From NCBI RefSeq assembly GCF_003635115.1, contig NZ_RBXJ01000001.1, positions 62,001-126,000 of the forward strand: DNA of 64,000 nt, given 5' to 3'. Both the position numbers and the translations under genes were made by a program. The stretch comes from Microbacterium sp. AG1240. GTDB taxonomy: Bacteria > Actinomycetota > Actinomycetes > Actinomycetales > Microbacteriaceae. Positions 17,601 to 26,843 of the stretch are shown one piece after another; the first letter of the stretch is position 1, and every line of letters begins with the position of its first letter. Below the pieces are notes generated by a model. It made no database searches. It was not told where the DNA came from and saw only the letters and a program-made list of their open reading frames with translations.

Positions 17601-19034
17601 CTAGGGGAGCGACGGATGCTTCTCGACCGAGCGCGTGGGGATGAACAGGGCCAGCACCAGCGCGACGACGGCGGCCCCGCCACCCAGGAGGAACGACACC
17701 TGGAAGGCCTCGGGGGTGGGCACCTGCGAGCCGTTCTGCATCGTCGACATCGACGCCAGCACGACGCCGACGATGGCGGCGGCGGTGCTCGTGCCGAGCG
17801 AACGTGCGAGCGCGTTCAGTCCGTTCGAGGCGCCGGTCTCACTCGGCGGCACCGAGCGCATGATGAGCATCGGCATCGCGGCGTAGCCGAACCCGATGCC
17901 GAAGCCGATGAGGATGTTCGCAACGACGAGGTGCCAGACCTCGCTGGCGAACAGCAGCGTGAAGCCGTACGCGGCGATGAGCGAGATCGCGCCGGCGACC
18001 AGCAGCACGCGCGGGCCGATCGTGCGGGCCAGGCGCCCCGAGATCGGTGAGAGCACCATCATCACCAGGCCCGACGGCATCACGACGAGACTCGCGGCGA
18101 GAAGCGACAGGCCGAAGCCGGAACCCGTCTCGACCGGGAGCTCGAGGATCTGCGGGTAGACGACGTTCGAGGCGAACAGCGCGAAGCCCATGGCGACCGA
18201 GGCGAGGTTCGTCAGCAGCACCGGTCGACGGGCGGCGACGCGCAGGTCGAGCAGGGGATTGTCGACGCGCAGCTCGTACCAGCCCCAGACGAGCAGCACC
18301 AGGATGCCGCCGATGCCGAGCGAGAGCGTGAGAGGCGAGAGCCATCCCCACGTGTTGCCGCGCGAGACGGCGAGGAGCACCCCGATGAGGCCGATGGCGA
18401 GCCCCGCGGCGCCCACGACGTCGAACCGCCCGGGGGTGCGCAGCACGCTCACCGGCACCACCAGGAGCACCAGCACGAAGACGACCGCGCCCAGGCCCCC
18501 GGCGATCCAGAACAGAACGTGCCAGTCGCTGTACTGCGACACGAGGGCGCTGATCGGAAGGCCCAGCGCGCCCCCGACGCCGAGGGTCGCGCTGATGAGA
18601 GCGATCGCGCTGTCGACGCGCTTCTCGTGCAGCACGTCACGGAGGATCGACACGCCCAGCGGAACGACCCCGACCACGGCGCCCTGCAGGGTGCGGCCCA
18701 CGATCATGCTGCCGATGCCCGTCGACAGGGCGGCGATCACCGAGCCGAGCACCAGCACGGCGAGCAGCACGAGCACGATCCGTCGCTTGCCGTACATGTC
18801 GCCGAGGCGCCCCGCGATCGGGGTGGTGACGGCGGCGGCGAGCAGCGTGGAGGTCACGACCCAGGCGGTGTCGTCACGCGAGGCGTCGAGCAGTTCGGGC
18901 AGCTGCGTCTGGATCGGCACGACCAGCGTGAACATGAACGACGAGCAGAGCCCGGCGACGGCCAGGACGGCGATCACGGCCCACTGCGGCGAGCTTCGCG
19001 TCAATCGTCTCCGTGCGTTCTCGTCTCGGCCCAC
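17601..19034 (-). CDS. MFS drug efflux transporter (DHA2/EmrB-like)
   Basis: Proton-coupled major facilitator of 477 residues. It has a long set of hydrophobic helices (about 14, as in the DHA2 class), with motif A GRLGDMYGKRRIVLVL (near 65-80) and a motif C-like GVGGALGLPISALV (near 150). These exporters usually remove drugs or toxic metabolites. GTG 19034 is chosen because it precedes the basic N-terminus and a TAACCT -10 lies seven bases upstream. It is divergent from the GNAT gene. Confidence 0.85.
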   Translation of the reverse strand: MGRDENARRRLTRSSPQWAVIAVLAVAGLCSSFMFTLVVPIQTQLPELLDASRDDTAWVVTSTLLAAAVTTPIAGRLGDMYGKRRIVLVLLAVLVLGSVIAALSTGIGSMIVGRTLQGAVVGVVPLGVSILRDVLHEKRVDSAIALISATLGVGGALGLPISALVSQYSDWHVLFWIAGGLGAVVFVLVLLVVPVSVLRTPGRFDVVGAAGLAIGLIGVLLAVSRGNTWGWLSPLTLSLGIGGILVLLVWGWYELRVDNPLLDLRVAARRPVLLTNLASVAMGFALFASNVVYPQILELPVETGSGFGLSLLAASLVVMPSGLVMMVLSPISGRLARTIGPRVLLVAGAISLIAAYGFTLLFASEVWHLVVANILIGFGIGFGYAAMPMLIMRSVPPSETGASNGLNALARSLGTSTAAAIVGVVLASMSTMQNGSQVPTPEAFQVSFLLGGGAAVVALVLALFIPTRSVEKHPSLP

Positions 19035-19041
19035 TGGCCCC

Positions 19042-19047
19042 AGGTTA
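19042..19047 (-). promoter_or_regulatory. -10 box, leaderless start at 19034
   Basis: TAACCT, seven bases before the GTG. Confidence 0.45.
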
Positions 19048-19086
19048 GCCGCGCGCGGGAGGGCGAGGGGTCGTCGCGCGCGATGC

Positions 19087-19092
19087 GACACT
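19087..19092 (+). promoter_or_regulatory. -10 box, leaderless start at 19099
   Basis: GACACT, six bases before the ATG. Confidence 0.35.
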
Positions 19093-19098
19093 GGGCGC

Positions 19099-19794
19099 AT
19101 GCCCGAATCGGCCGGTCTCGACATCCGCGCGCTCTCGTCGGTCGAGGGGGTGCACGCCGCATCCCGCCTCTTCGACGAGGTGTGGACGGGCGAGCGCTCG
19201 ACGATGCCGGCGAACATCCTGCGCGCGCTCGAGCACGCCGGCAACTACGTCGTCGGGGTCTTCGAGGGCGAGCGGATGCTGGCCGCCTCGGCCGCGTTCT
19301 TCGGCCCTCCCGCCGAGCGCACGCTGCACTCGCACATCACCGGCGTGCTGCCGGCGGCGCAGGGGCGGGGGATCGGCCGCGCGGTGAAACGGCACCAGCG
19401 CGCGTGGGCCCGCGAGCGCGGGGTGGAGCGCATCACGTGGACCTTCGACCCGCTCGTCGCCCGCAACGCGCGGTTCAACCTGGGCGTCCTCGGCGCCGAC
19501 GTCGCCGAGTATCTCGTCGATCAGTACGGGCCGATGCACGACGACGTGAACCGCGGCGATGCGTCCGACCGCATCCTCGTGTCGTGGGCGGTCACCCCGG
19601 TGGGGACTCCGGCGAGCGAGGTCGTCGAGGCGGTCGCGATCCCGCGCGACATCGCGGCGCTGCGCCGGGAGTCGCCGGCGGATGCTGCGCGGTGGCGCCT
19701 CGACGTGCGCGAGCGTTTCCTCGCGCTGACCGCCGCGGGCCTGCGCGTCAGCGGGTTCGACCCCGCGCGGGGCTACCTCTTCGCCCGGCGCTGA
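19099..19794 (+). CDS. GNAT-family acetyltransferase
   Basis: Predicted N-acetyltransferase of 231 residues. The acetyl-CoA-binding motif is seen as GVLPAAQGRGIGRAVKRHQRAWARERG (near 86-112), followed by ITWTFDPLVARNARFNLGVLGA. This arrangement matches the subgroup of GNAT-like proteins whose members are annotated only as predicted acetyltransferases. The acceptor is unknown. The start is supported by the six-base spacing to a -10 box. Confidence 0.8.
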   Translation: MPESAGLDIRALSSVEGVHAASRLFDEVWTGERSTMPANILRALEHAGNYVVGVFEGERMLAASAAFFGPPAERTLHSHITGVLPAAQGRGIGRAVKRHQRAWARERGVERITWTFDPLVARNARFNLGVLGADVAEYLVDQYGPMHDDVNRGDASDRILVSWAVTPVGTPASEVVEAVAIPRDIAALRRESPADAARWRLDVRERFLALTAAGLRVSGFDPARGYLFARR

Positions 19795-19812
19795 GCGCGC
19801 CGCATCCGCTCT

Positions 19813-19877
19813 CGAGACACCACCATCGGCCGAGACGCCCCGCCAGGCGGCGCGTCTCGGCCGATTCGCGTGTCTCG
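19813..19877. repeat. GTCTCG-family hairpin, copy 3
   Basis: Arms 19813-19838 and 19852-19877 pair at 22 of 26 positions. Each arm has two CGAGAC boxes 18 bases apart. It lies 18 bases after the GNAT stop and 4 bases beyond the stop at 19882 on the other strand. Confidence 0.6.
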
Positions 19878-19881
19878 GGGG

Positions 19882-20091
19882 TCAGGCGCCATCGGCCTCG
19901 GGGGTGCCGGGGCCGGGCCCGGGGCGCACCGCGGCATCGTCGCGCACGTCGATCCGCTTCACGCCGTCGTGCTCGGTGACATCGATGCGGGGCGCGGCGT
20001 CGGCCTCGGTCGAATCGGGGGCGCTCGTCAGTTGGTCGTGGCGCTTCTCGGCGTCGCTCATCCCGGCGTCGCTCGGATCCGTGTCGGTCAT
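19882..20091 (-). CDS. Small acidic hypothetical protein
   Basis: A 69-residue, highly charged protein, rich in Asp, Glu, Pro and Gly, with no hydrophobic segment and probably unstructured. It is accepted as real because AAGGGGAG stands five bases before its ATG and it follows the SDR gene by ten bases in the same direction. Function unknown. Confidence 0.6.
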   Translation of the reverse strand: MTDTDPSDAGMSDAEKRHDQLTSAPDSTEADAAPRIDVTEHDGVKRIDVRDDAAVRPGPGPGTPEADGA

Positions 20092-20101
20092 GGTGCTCCC
20101 C

Positions 20102-20911
20102 TTACTTCCCGGCGTCGCGCCAGGCGTCGCTCTCGAGGTGGGATCCCGCCTGCGGGCCCATGTTCAGCATCCCGCCGTCGACGACCCAGCTCGCCCCCGA
20201 GACGTACGCGGCGGCGGGCGAGGCCAGGAACGCCACGACCCCGGCGATCTCGTCGGGGGTACCGGGGCGCCCGAGCGGGATGCCGCCGCGGTGCGTCGAC
20301 TCCGCGTCGGAGGCGTCCATGTCGTTGATCGGCGTGGCAATCTCGCCCGGCGCCACCGAGTTCGCCGTGATGCCGTAGCGCCCCAGCTCGAGGGCCATGG
20401 TCTTGATGAGTCCGCCGAGGCCGTGCTTGGCGGCGACGTAGGCGGCACTGCCGACGCGCGGCTGGTGCTCGTGCACGCTCGAGACGGCGATGAGGCGCCC
20501 GCCGCGACCGGCGGCCACCATGCGCCGGGCGGCGACCTGCAGACCGATGAACGCCCCGTCGAGGTTGAGCGCGATGTCTTGGCGCCACGCGTCGAGATCC
20601 ATGTCGAGGAAGGGGCCGCCCGAGCCGCCGCCGGCGTTGTTGACGAAGACGTCCACCCCGCCCAGTTCGTCGGCGAGACCGTCGATCACGCGCCCTGCCG
20701 CGTCGAAGTCGGTGGCGTCGAACTGCGCGACCACGGCTCGTCCGCCGCGGGCGCGCACCTCATCGGCGGTGCCCTGGGCGCCCTCCTCGTCGGAGTGCCA
20801 CGTGATGCCCACGTCGAGTCCGGCCTCGGCGAGGGCGACGGCGGTGGCGGCCCCGATTCCGGAGTCCGAGGCGGTCACGATCGCGTGGCGGGGGGAGAAG
20901 TCGGTAGGCAT
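20102..20911 (-). CDS. Short-chain dehydrogenase/reductase
   Basis: Classical SDR of 269 residues with a Rossmann fold: cofactor motif TASDSGIG (about 13-20, the usual TGxxxGIG with a changed second residue), NNAGGG (about 90), and the catalytic Ser (AVSS) and YVAAK. It resembles glucose-dehydrogenase or 3-oxoacyl-reductase-like SDRs; the substrate is unknown. It is leaderless by a TAGCCT box six bases before the ATG. It is co-directional with the small acidic gene downstream. Confidence 0.85.
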   Translation of the reverse strand: MPTDFSPRHAIVTASDSGIGAATAVALAEAGLDVGITWHSDEEGAQGTADEVRARGGRAVVAQFDATDFDAAGRVIDGLADELGGVDVFVNNAGGGSGGPFLDMDLDAWRQDIALNLDGAFIGLQVAARRMVAAGRGGRLIAVSSVHEHQPRVGSAAYVAAKHGLGGLIKTMALELGRYGITANSVAPGEIATPINDMDASDAESTHRGGIPLGRPGTPDEIAGVVAFLASPAAAYVSGASWVVDGGMLNMGPQAGSHLESDAWRDAGK

Positions 20912-20917
20912 GGCTCC

Positions 20918-20923
20918 AGGCTA
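20918..20923 (-). promoter_or_regulatory. -10 box, leaderless start at 20911
   Basis: TAGCCT then GGAGCC and ATG; gap of six bases. Confidence 0.5.
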
Positions 20924-21132
20924 GGTCGGTCGCCCCCCACCCGCCCCACCCTTGCCAGCAAGGCACCCGGTCACTACCGTGCCCGCGCCTGCCCGCGCCC
21001 TCCCTCGCCCGCCGAGTCGATAGCGTCTCGGTGAGCCGACAGCGCATTCGCGCAGCAAGGATGCCGTCTCGGCGACACGATGTCGTCTCGGCGGCCCCGC
21101 ACGCCGGGGGCGGTTGCCCAGGCTGCCGCCGT

Positions 21133-21138
21133 TACCCT
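21133..21138 (+). promoter_or_regulatory. -10 box, leaderless start at 21145
   Basis: TACCCT, six bases before the ATG. The 233-base divergent gap 20912-21144 also holds three scattered GTCTCGG words (near 21025-21100) without clear pairing. Confidence 0.45.
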
Positions 21139-21144
21139 GAACGC

Positions 21145-22278
21145 ATGTCTCCCGCGCGTTCCACGGCCCCGGTGCGCCTGTCGGCGGTCGAGCTGCGCGT
21201 GCTGCACCTGCCGCTGGTCTCGCCGTTCACCACGTCGTTCGGCACGGAGGACGTGCGCGAGGTCATCGTCGTGCGTGCGCTCACCGACGCCGGCGACGGC
21301 TGGGGCGAGGTCGTCACCCAGCACGCGCCGCTCTACTCGAGCGAGTACACCCACGATGCGTGGGACGTGCTGCGCCGCTGGTTGATCCCCGCGCTCCTGA
21401 AGCGCCCCGCCGTCTCGGCCGAAGAGGTCGCGGGCGTGCTGTCGCCCTTCGTCGGCCACCGCATGGCCAAGGCGGGCCTCGAGACGGCCGTGCTCGACGC
21501 CGCGCTCCGGGCGGAAGGACGCTCGCTGGCCTCGTACCTGGGCGCGGTGCGCGATCGCGTGCCGTCGGGGGTCTCGGTCGGCATCCAGCGCGACCCTGCC
21601 GCGCTCGTCGACGCGGTGGGCGGTTACCTCGACGAGGGCTACGCGCGGATCAAGATCAAGATCAAGCCGGGCCGCGACATCGGCGACACCGCCGCCGTGC
21701 GCGAGGCCTTCGGGTCGATCCCGCTGCAGGTCGACGCCAACTCGGCCTACACGATCGCCGACGCCGAGCTGCTCGCCGATCTCGACCCCTTCGACCTGCT
21801 CCTCATCGAGCAGCCGCTCCAGGAGGACGACCTCGTCGATCACGCCACCCTTGCCCGCCGTCTTCGCACTCCGCTCTGCCTCGACGAATCGATCGTGTCG
21901 GCGAAGGCCGCGGCCGACGCGATCGCGCTGCGCGCCGCATCCGTCGTGAACATCAAGGCCGGTCGCGTCGGGGGCTATCTCGAGGCCGTCGCCATCCACG
22001 ACCTGTGCCGGGCTGCGGGGCTCCCGGTGTGGTGCGGCGGCATGCTCGAGACGGGAATCGGCAGGGCCGCGAACGCGGCGCTCGCCGCCCTCCCCGGCTT
22101 CACGCTCCCCGGCGACGTCTCGGCCTCGTCGCGGTTCTACGCGCGCGACATCGTCACCGAGCCGATCACGCTCGACGACGGCCACGTGCGGGTTCCCACC
22201 GGCGACGGCCTCGGCATCGAGATCGATCACGAGGCGCTGGAGCGCTTCACGGTGCAGCGGGAGACGATCGCCCGGTGA
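21145..22278 (+). CDS. menC: o-Succinylbenzoate synthase / N-acylamino acid racemase family enolase
   Basis: Enolase-superfamily enzyme of 377 residues related to MenC and the Amycolatopsis-type N-succinylamino acid racemases. It has the KIKIKPG catalytic lysine motif (near 170) and metal ligands in QVDANSAY, IEQPL and LDESI, then NIKAGRVGG and WCGGMLETGIGR. In menaquinone synthesis it would dehydrate SHCHC to o-succinylbenzoate. No other men gene is in the window, so a racemase role remains possible; the symbol is tentative. It overlaps the following lipoprotein gene by four bases. Confidence 0.78.
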   Translation: MSPARSTAPVRLSAVELRVLHLPLVSPFTTSFGTEDVREVIVVRALTDAGDGWGEVVTQHAPLYSSEYTHDAWDVLRRWLIPALLKRPAVSAEEVAGVLSPFVGHRMAKAGLETAVLDAALRAEGRSLASYLGAVRDRVPSGVSVGIQRDPAALVDAVGGYLDEGYARIKIKIKPGRDIGDTAAVREAFGSIPLQVDANSAYTIADAELLADLDPFDLLLIEQPLQEDDLVDHATLARRLRTPLCLDESIVSAKAAADAIALRAASVVNIKAGRVGGYLEAVAIHDLCRAAGLPVWCGGMLETGIGRAANAALAALPGFTLPGDVSASSRFYARDIVTEPITLDDGHVRVPTGDGLGIEIDHEALERFTVQRETIAR

Positions 22279-22754
22279 GACGACGCACCATCAGGCAGCG
22301 CGGCGCTGCCCTCCTCGCCGGAGCCCTCGCGATGCTCGCGCTCGCGGGCTGCGCGGAAGCCCCGCACCCCTCGCCGTCGGCGACGGCCCTCCCGATCGGG
22401 ATCACCGCCTCGGTCGTACAGCTCGCCGGAGACGTCGCCACCCGTCAGGCCCAGGTGCAGATCCACAACGCGGCCGATGACACCCTCGTCATCGGCAAGG
22501 TCGAGCTCGAGGACGACCGGCTCGACGGGCTCGCCGAACGGGTCGTCGCCGGCGAGACCGACATCGCCCCCGGGCGCACGGTCGACATCCGCGTGCACCT
22601 GCCGGCGGTGAACTGCGACGCCGCCGACGAGGGCACCACGATGCTCGAGGTGAAGTTCACGCTGGGAGCCGCCGACTCCATCGCGCGCATGGCCGTCGAG
22701 GACTCGCTCGGGTTCCTCTCCGACCTTCATCGACGCGAGTGCTCGACGGGCTGA
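22275..22754 (+). CDS. Hypothetical lipoprotein
   Basis: Secreted lipid-anchored protein of 159 residues. A basic start (VRRRTIRQR), a hydrophobic stretch and the lipobox LALAGC give Cys26 as the anchored residue. A low-complexity Pro/Ser linker follows, then a beta-rich domain with paired cysteines (NCDAADEG, RREC). GTG 22275 overlaps the menC stop, so it is probably translationally coupled. No family recognised. Confidence 0.7.
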   Translation: MRRRTIRQRGAALLAGALAMLALAGCAEAPHPSPSATALPIGITASVVQLAGDVATRQAQVQIHNAADDTLVIGKVELEDDRLDGLAERVVAGETDIAPGRTVDIRVHLPAVNCDAADEGTTMLEVKFTLGAADSIARMAVEDSLGFLSDLHRRECSTG

Positions 22755-22774
22755 GCGTGATCGCGCCCCGGAAC

Positions 22775-22780
22775 TAGGAT
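22775..22780 (+). promoter_or_regulatory. -10 box of glyS
   Basis: TAGGAT, about 58 bases before GTG 22839. Confidence 0.35.
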
Positions 22781-22838
22781 GGGGGAGGCGGCCATTCGGC
22801 TGCCGAACCCCGCGTCGCATTCGACCCCTGGAGCCACC

Positions 22839-24224
22839 GTGGCCGAACAGTCCCGCCTTGATAAGGTCATCGCCCTCGCCCGCCACCGCGGGTTCGTCTT
22901 CCAGGCGGGCGAGATCTACGGCGGTTCTCGCTCGGCGTGGGACTACGGCCCGCTCGGCACCGAGCTGAAGGAGAACATCCGCCGCCAGTGGTGGCAGACG
23001 TTCGTGCGGGGGCGCGGCGACATGGTGGGCCTGGACTCCTCGATCATCCTGCCCAAGCGCGTGTGGGAGGCATCCGGCCACGTCGCCACCTTCACCGACC
23101 CGCTCGTGGAGTGCCTGCACTGCCACAAGCGCTTCCGCGCCGACACGCTCATCGAGGACTTCGAGGCGCGCAAGGGCCGTGCCGCCGAGAACGGCCTGCT
23201 CGACGTGCCATGCCCGAACTGCGGCACGAAGGGGCAATACACCGAACCGCGCTCGTTCTCCGGCCTGGTGAAGACCTACCTCGGCGTCGTCGACGACGAG
23301 AGCGGCCTGTTCTACCTGCGTCCCGAGACCGCCCAGGGCATCTTCGTCAACTTCAACAACGTGCTCACCGCCTCCCGCAAGAAGCCGCCGTTCGGCATCG
23401 GTCAGGTTGGCAAGGCGTTCCGCAACGAGATCACGCCCGGCAACTTCATCTTCCGCACCCGCGAGTTCGAGCAGATGGAGATCGAGTACTTCACCGCTCC
23501 CGACGAGGCGCAGGAATGGTTCGACCACTGGGTCGAAGCGTGCTGGGACTGGTTCATCGACCTCGGCGTCGACGCCGACAACATGCGCCGCCTCGACGTG
23601 CCCGAAGAGGACCGCGCGCACTACTCGGCCGGAACCATCGACGTCGAGTACCGCTTCGGCTTCCCGGGCAAGGAGTGGGGCGAGCTGATGGGTGTCGCCA
23701 ACCGCACCGACTACGACCTCACGAGCCACTCCGAAGCATCCGGTGCGAAGCTCACGTTCTTCGACCAGACGAGCGGAACCACGTACACCCCGTACGTGAT
23801 CGAGCCCTCGTTCGGGCTCACCCGCGCGATGATGGCCTTCCTCGTCGACGCGTACCGCGAGGAAGAGGTGCCGAACGCCAAGGGCGGCACCGACACCCGC
23901 ACGGTGCTCAAGCTCGACCCGCGCCTCGCGCCCGTCAAGGTCGGCGTGCTGCCGCTGTCGCGCAACGAGCGCCTGTCGCCGCTGGCCCGCGAGGTCGCCG
24001 ACGACCTGCGCTCGGAGTGGAACGTCGACTTCGACGACGCCGGCGCGATCGGCCGTCGTTACCGCCGCCAGGACGAGATCGGCACCCCGTTCTGCGTCAC
24101 GATCGACTTCGACTCGCTCGACGACCGCGCCGTGACCGTGCGCGACCGCGACACCATGTCGCAGGAGCGCGTGCCGCTCGACGCACTGCACGGCTACCTC
24201 GCCGAGCGCCTCCGCGGCGCATAA
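22839..24224 (+). CDS. glyS: Glycyl-tRNA synthetase (dimeric type)
   Basis: Class II aminoacyl-tRNA synthetase charging tRNA-Gly; 461 residues, the homodimeric bacterial type. The N-terminal [14 protein letters not shown] is the substrate-recognition opening. A four-cysteine zinc knuckle (ECLHCHKRF and VPCPNCG), class II motif 2 ([23 protein letters not shown]) and motif 3 ([13 protein letters not shown]) are seen, then the C-terminal anticodon-binding domain (PVKVGVLPL onward). GTG 22839 gives the usual start [19 protein letters not shown]. Confidence 0.96.
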   Translation: MAEQSRLDKVIALARHRGFVFQAGEIYGGSRSAWDYGPLGTELKENIRRQWWQTFVRGRGDMVGLDSSIILPKRVWEASGHVATFTDPLVECLHCHKRFRADTLIEDFEARKGRAAENGLLDVPCPNCGTKGQYTEPRSFSGLVKTYLGVVDDESGLFYLRPETAQGIFVNFNNVLTASRKKPPFGIGQVGKAFRNEITPGNFIFRTREFEQMEIEYFTAPDEAQEWFDHWVEACWDWFIDLGVDADNMRRLDVPEEDRAHYSAGTIDVEYRFGFPGKEWGELMGVANRTDYDLTSHSEASGAKLTFFDQTSGTTYTPYVIEPSFGLTRAMMAFLVDAYREEEVPNAKGGTDTRTVLKLDPRLAPVKVGVLPLSRNERLSPLAREVADDLRSEWNVDFDDAGAIGRRYRRQDEIGTPFCVTIDFDSLDDRAVTVRDRDTMSQERVPLDALHGYLAERLRGA

Positions 24225-24250
24225 GCGCCCGCCCCCGCCGGCTCCTTCTC

Positions 24251-24820
24251 CTACTTCTCCTTCGCGGCGGCCTTCATCGCGCGCTTGTGCTCGCGCACCT
24301 TCGTGAGGGAGTCGGGGCTGGTGATGTCGGCGACGGAGCGGAACGACCCCTCCTCGCCGTAGGGGGCGGATGCTTCGCGCCACCCCTCGCCCGTGAAGCC
24401 TCGCTGCTTGCCGAGGAGGGCGAGGAAGATCTTCGCCTTCTGCTCGCCGAAGCCGGGGAGGGCCTTCAGTCGCTTCAGCACCTCGGCGCCGGTCGGCTCG
24501 TCCCGCGTCCAGATCGCGGCGGCGTCGCCGGCCCAGTCCTGCTCCACCGCGGCCGACAGCGCCTGCACGCGTCCGGCCATCGACCCGGGATAGCGGTGCA
24601 CCGCCGGCGCGGTCTTGAAGGCCTCGGCGAAAGCATCGGCGTCGTAGTGGGCCAGCGTAGAAGCGTCGAGCGATCCGATGCGCTCGCGCACCTTCAGCGG
24701 CCCCGCGAAGGCGGTCTCCATCGCGACCTGCTGGTCGAGCAGCATCCCGATCAGCAACGCCAGCGGATTGCTCGAGAGCAGGTCGTCGGCAGTGGGGTCG
24801 TCGGTGATGTGCAGGCTCAT
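24251..24820 (-). CDS. HhH-GPD-type DNA repair-like protein
   Basis: A 189-residue protein with the helix-hairpin-helix of base-excision glycosylases (LKALPGFGEQKAKIFLALLG, near 117-136) and the preceding helical core beginning NPLALLIGMLLDQQVAM. The usual catalytic Asp segment (V-D-x-H) after the hairpin is not visible, and the sequence is short for an active glycosylase. It ends in a basic tail. It may bind or process damaged DNA; activity is uncertain. CACACT lies six bases before the ATG. Convergent with glyS. Confidence 0.7.
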   Translation of the reverse strand: MSLHITDDPTADDLLSSNPLALLIGMLLDQQVAMETAFAGPLKVRERIGSLDASTLAHYDADAFAEAFKTAPAVHRYPGSMAGRVQALSAAVEQDWAGDAAAIWTRDEPTGAEVLKRLKALPGFGEQKAKIFLALLGKQRGFTGEGWREASAPYGEEGSFRSVADITSPDSLTKVREHKRAMKAAAKEK

Positions 24821-24826
24821 GCCTCC

Positions 24827-24832
24827 AGTGTG
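24827..24832 (-). promoter_or_regulatory. -10 box, leaderless start at 24820
   Basis: CACACT then GGAGGC and ATG; gap of six bases. Confidence 0.3.
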
Positions 24833-24919
24833 CCGCAGCCCGCCGACCGCGGGCCATGAGACGTCCCCCGACGCACGAGAGGCGGCGCGCGCCGTCTCGC
24901 GCGTGCGACCGCGTGTCGC

Positions 24920-24969
24920 TGACAGCGCGGTGACAGCGGCGGCTCGACGGCGACCGCGCCGTGACAGCG
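24920..24969 (+). promoter_or_regulatory. Phased TGACAGCG repeats upstream of drrAB
   Basis: Three direct copies of TGACAGCG start at 24920, 24931 and 24962: intervals of 11 and 31 bases, close to one and three helical turns. The last (GTGACA) could serve as a -35. Direct heptamers at 11- or 22-base spacing are what SARP regulators bind, and a SARP-like gene ends where drrB ends. Confidence 0.45.
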
Positions 24970-25014
24970 CCCCCGGCGCACTCTGGTGTCAGCCCACAGA
25001 AAGGCAGATATCCC

Positions 25015-26021
<1,007 letters not shown>

Positions 26022-26025
<4 letters not shown>

Positions 26026-26843
26026 CTACCCTGACCGCACCCCTCACACCGGTCGCCGACCGCGACCTCCGCAACCACGCGGGCGTCGCGCAGACCGTGC
26101 GGAATACGCTGACGATGGCCTGGCGAGGACTGCTCAAGATCCGCCGCACTCCCGAGCAGCTCATCGACGTGACGGTGCAGCCGATCCTGTTCACGCTGAT
26201 GTTCACGTACATCTTCGGCGGCGCGATCGCCGGCGACGTGCAGAGCTACCTGCCGATCATCATCCCGGGCATCCTCGTGCAGACGGTCATCACCACCTCG
26301 GTCGTCACCGGCGTGCAGCTGCGCGAAGACATGGACAAGGGGGTGTTCGACAGGTTCAGATCGCTCCCGATCGCCCGCATCGCGCCGCTGTCGGGGGCAC
26401 TGCTGGCCGATACGGTCCGCTACGCGATCGCCACCACGCTCACCTTCACGATGGGCTTCATCATGGGCTTCCGTCCGGCCGGCGGCTTCGGTGCCGTGGT
26501 CGCCGCCGGTGTGCTCGTCGTGGTCTGCTCGTGGGCGGTCAGCTGGATCTTCGCGTTCTTCGGGGTGGTGGCGCGGACCGCCTCGAGCGTGCAGGGGGTG
26601 TCGCTGGTGATCCTGTTCCCGCTGACGTTCCTCTCCAACGCCTTCGTCCCCGCCGACACGATGCCCGGGTGGCTGCAGTGGTTCGTCGACATCAACCCCG
26701 TCTCGCACCTGGTGACCGCGGTGCGTGATCTCGTCAACTACGGCACGGTGGGCTCCGACGTGGTGATCACGCTGATCGGCGCGGCCGTGATCGTCGCGAT
26801 CTTCGCACCGCTGACCGTGCGCACCTACATGCGCAAGGCCTAG
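26022..26843 (+). CDS. ABC-2 exporter permease (DrrB-like)
   Basis: Membrane partner of the ATPase just upstream; 273 residues with six helices. The DrrB-type features are PEQLIDVTVQPILFTLMFTYIFGG near 44-67 and the EDMDKGVFDRFRSLPIAR motif after helix 2, which contacts the ATPase. ATG 26022 overlaps the ATPase stop. Its end overlaps the end of the opposing regulator gene by four bases. Confidence 0.9.
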
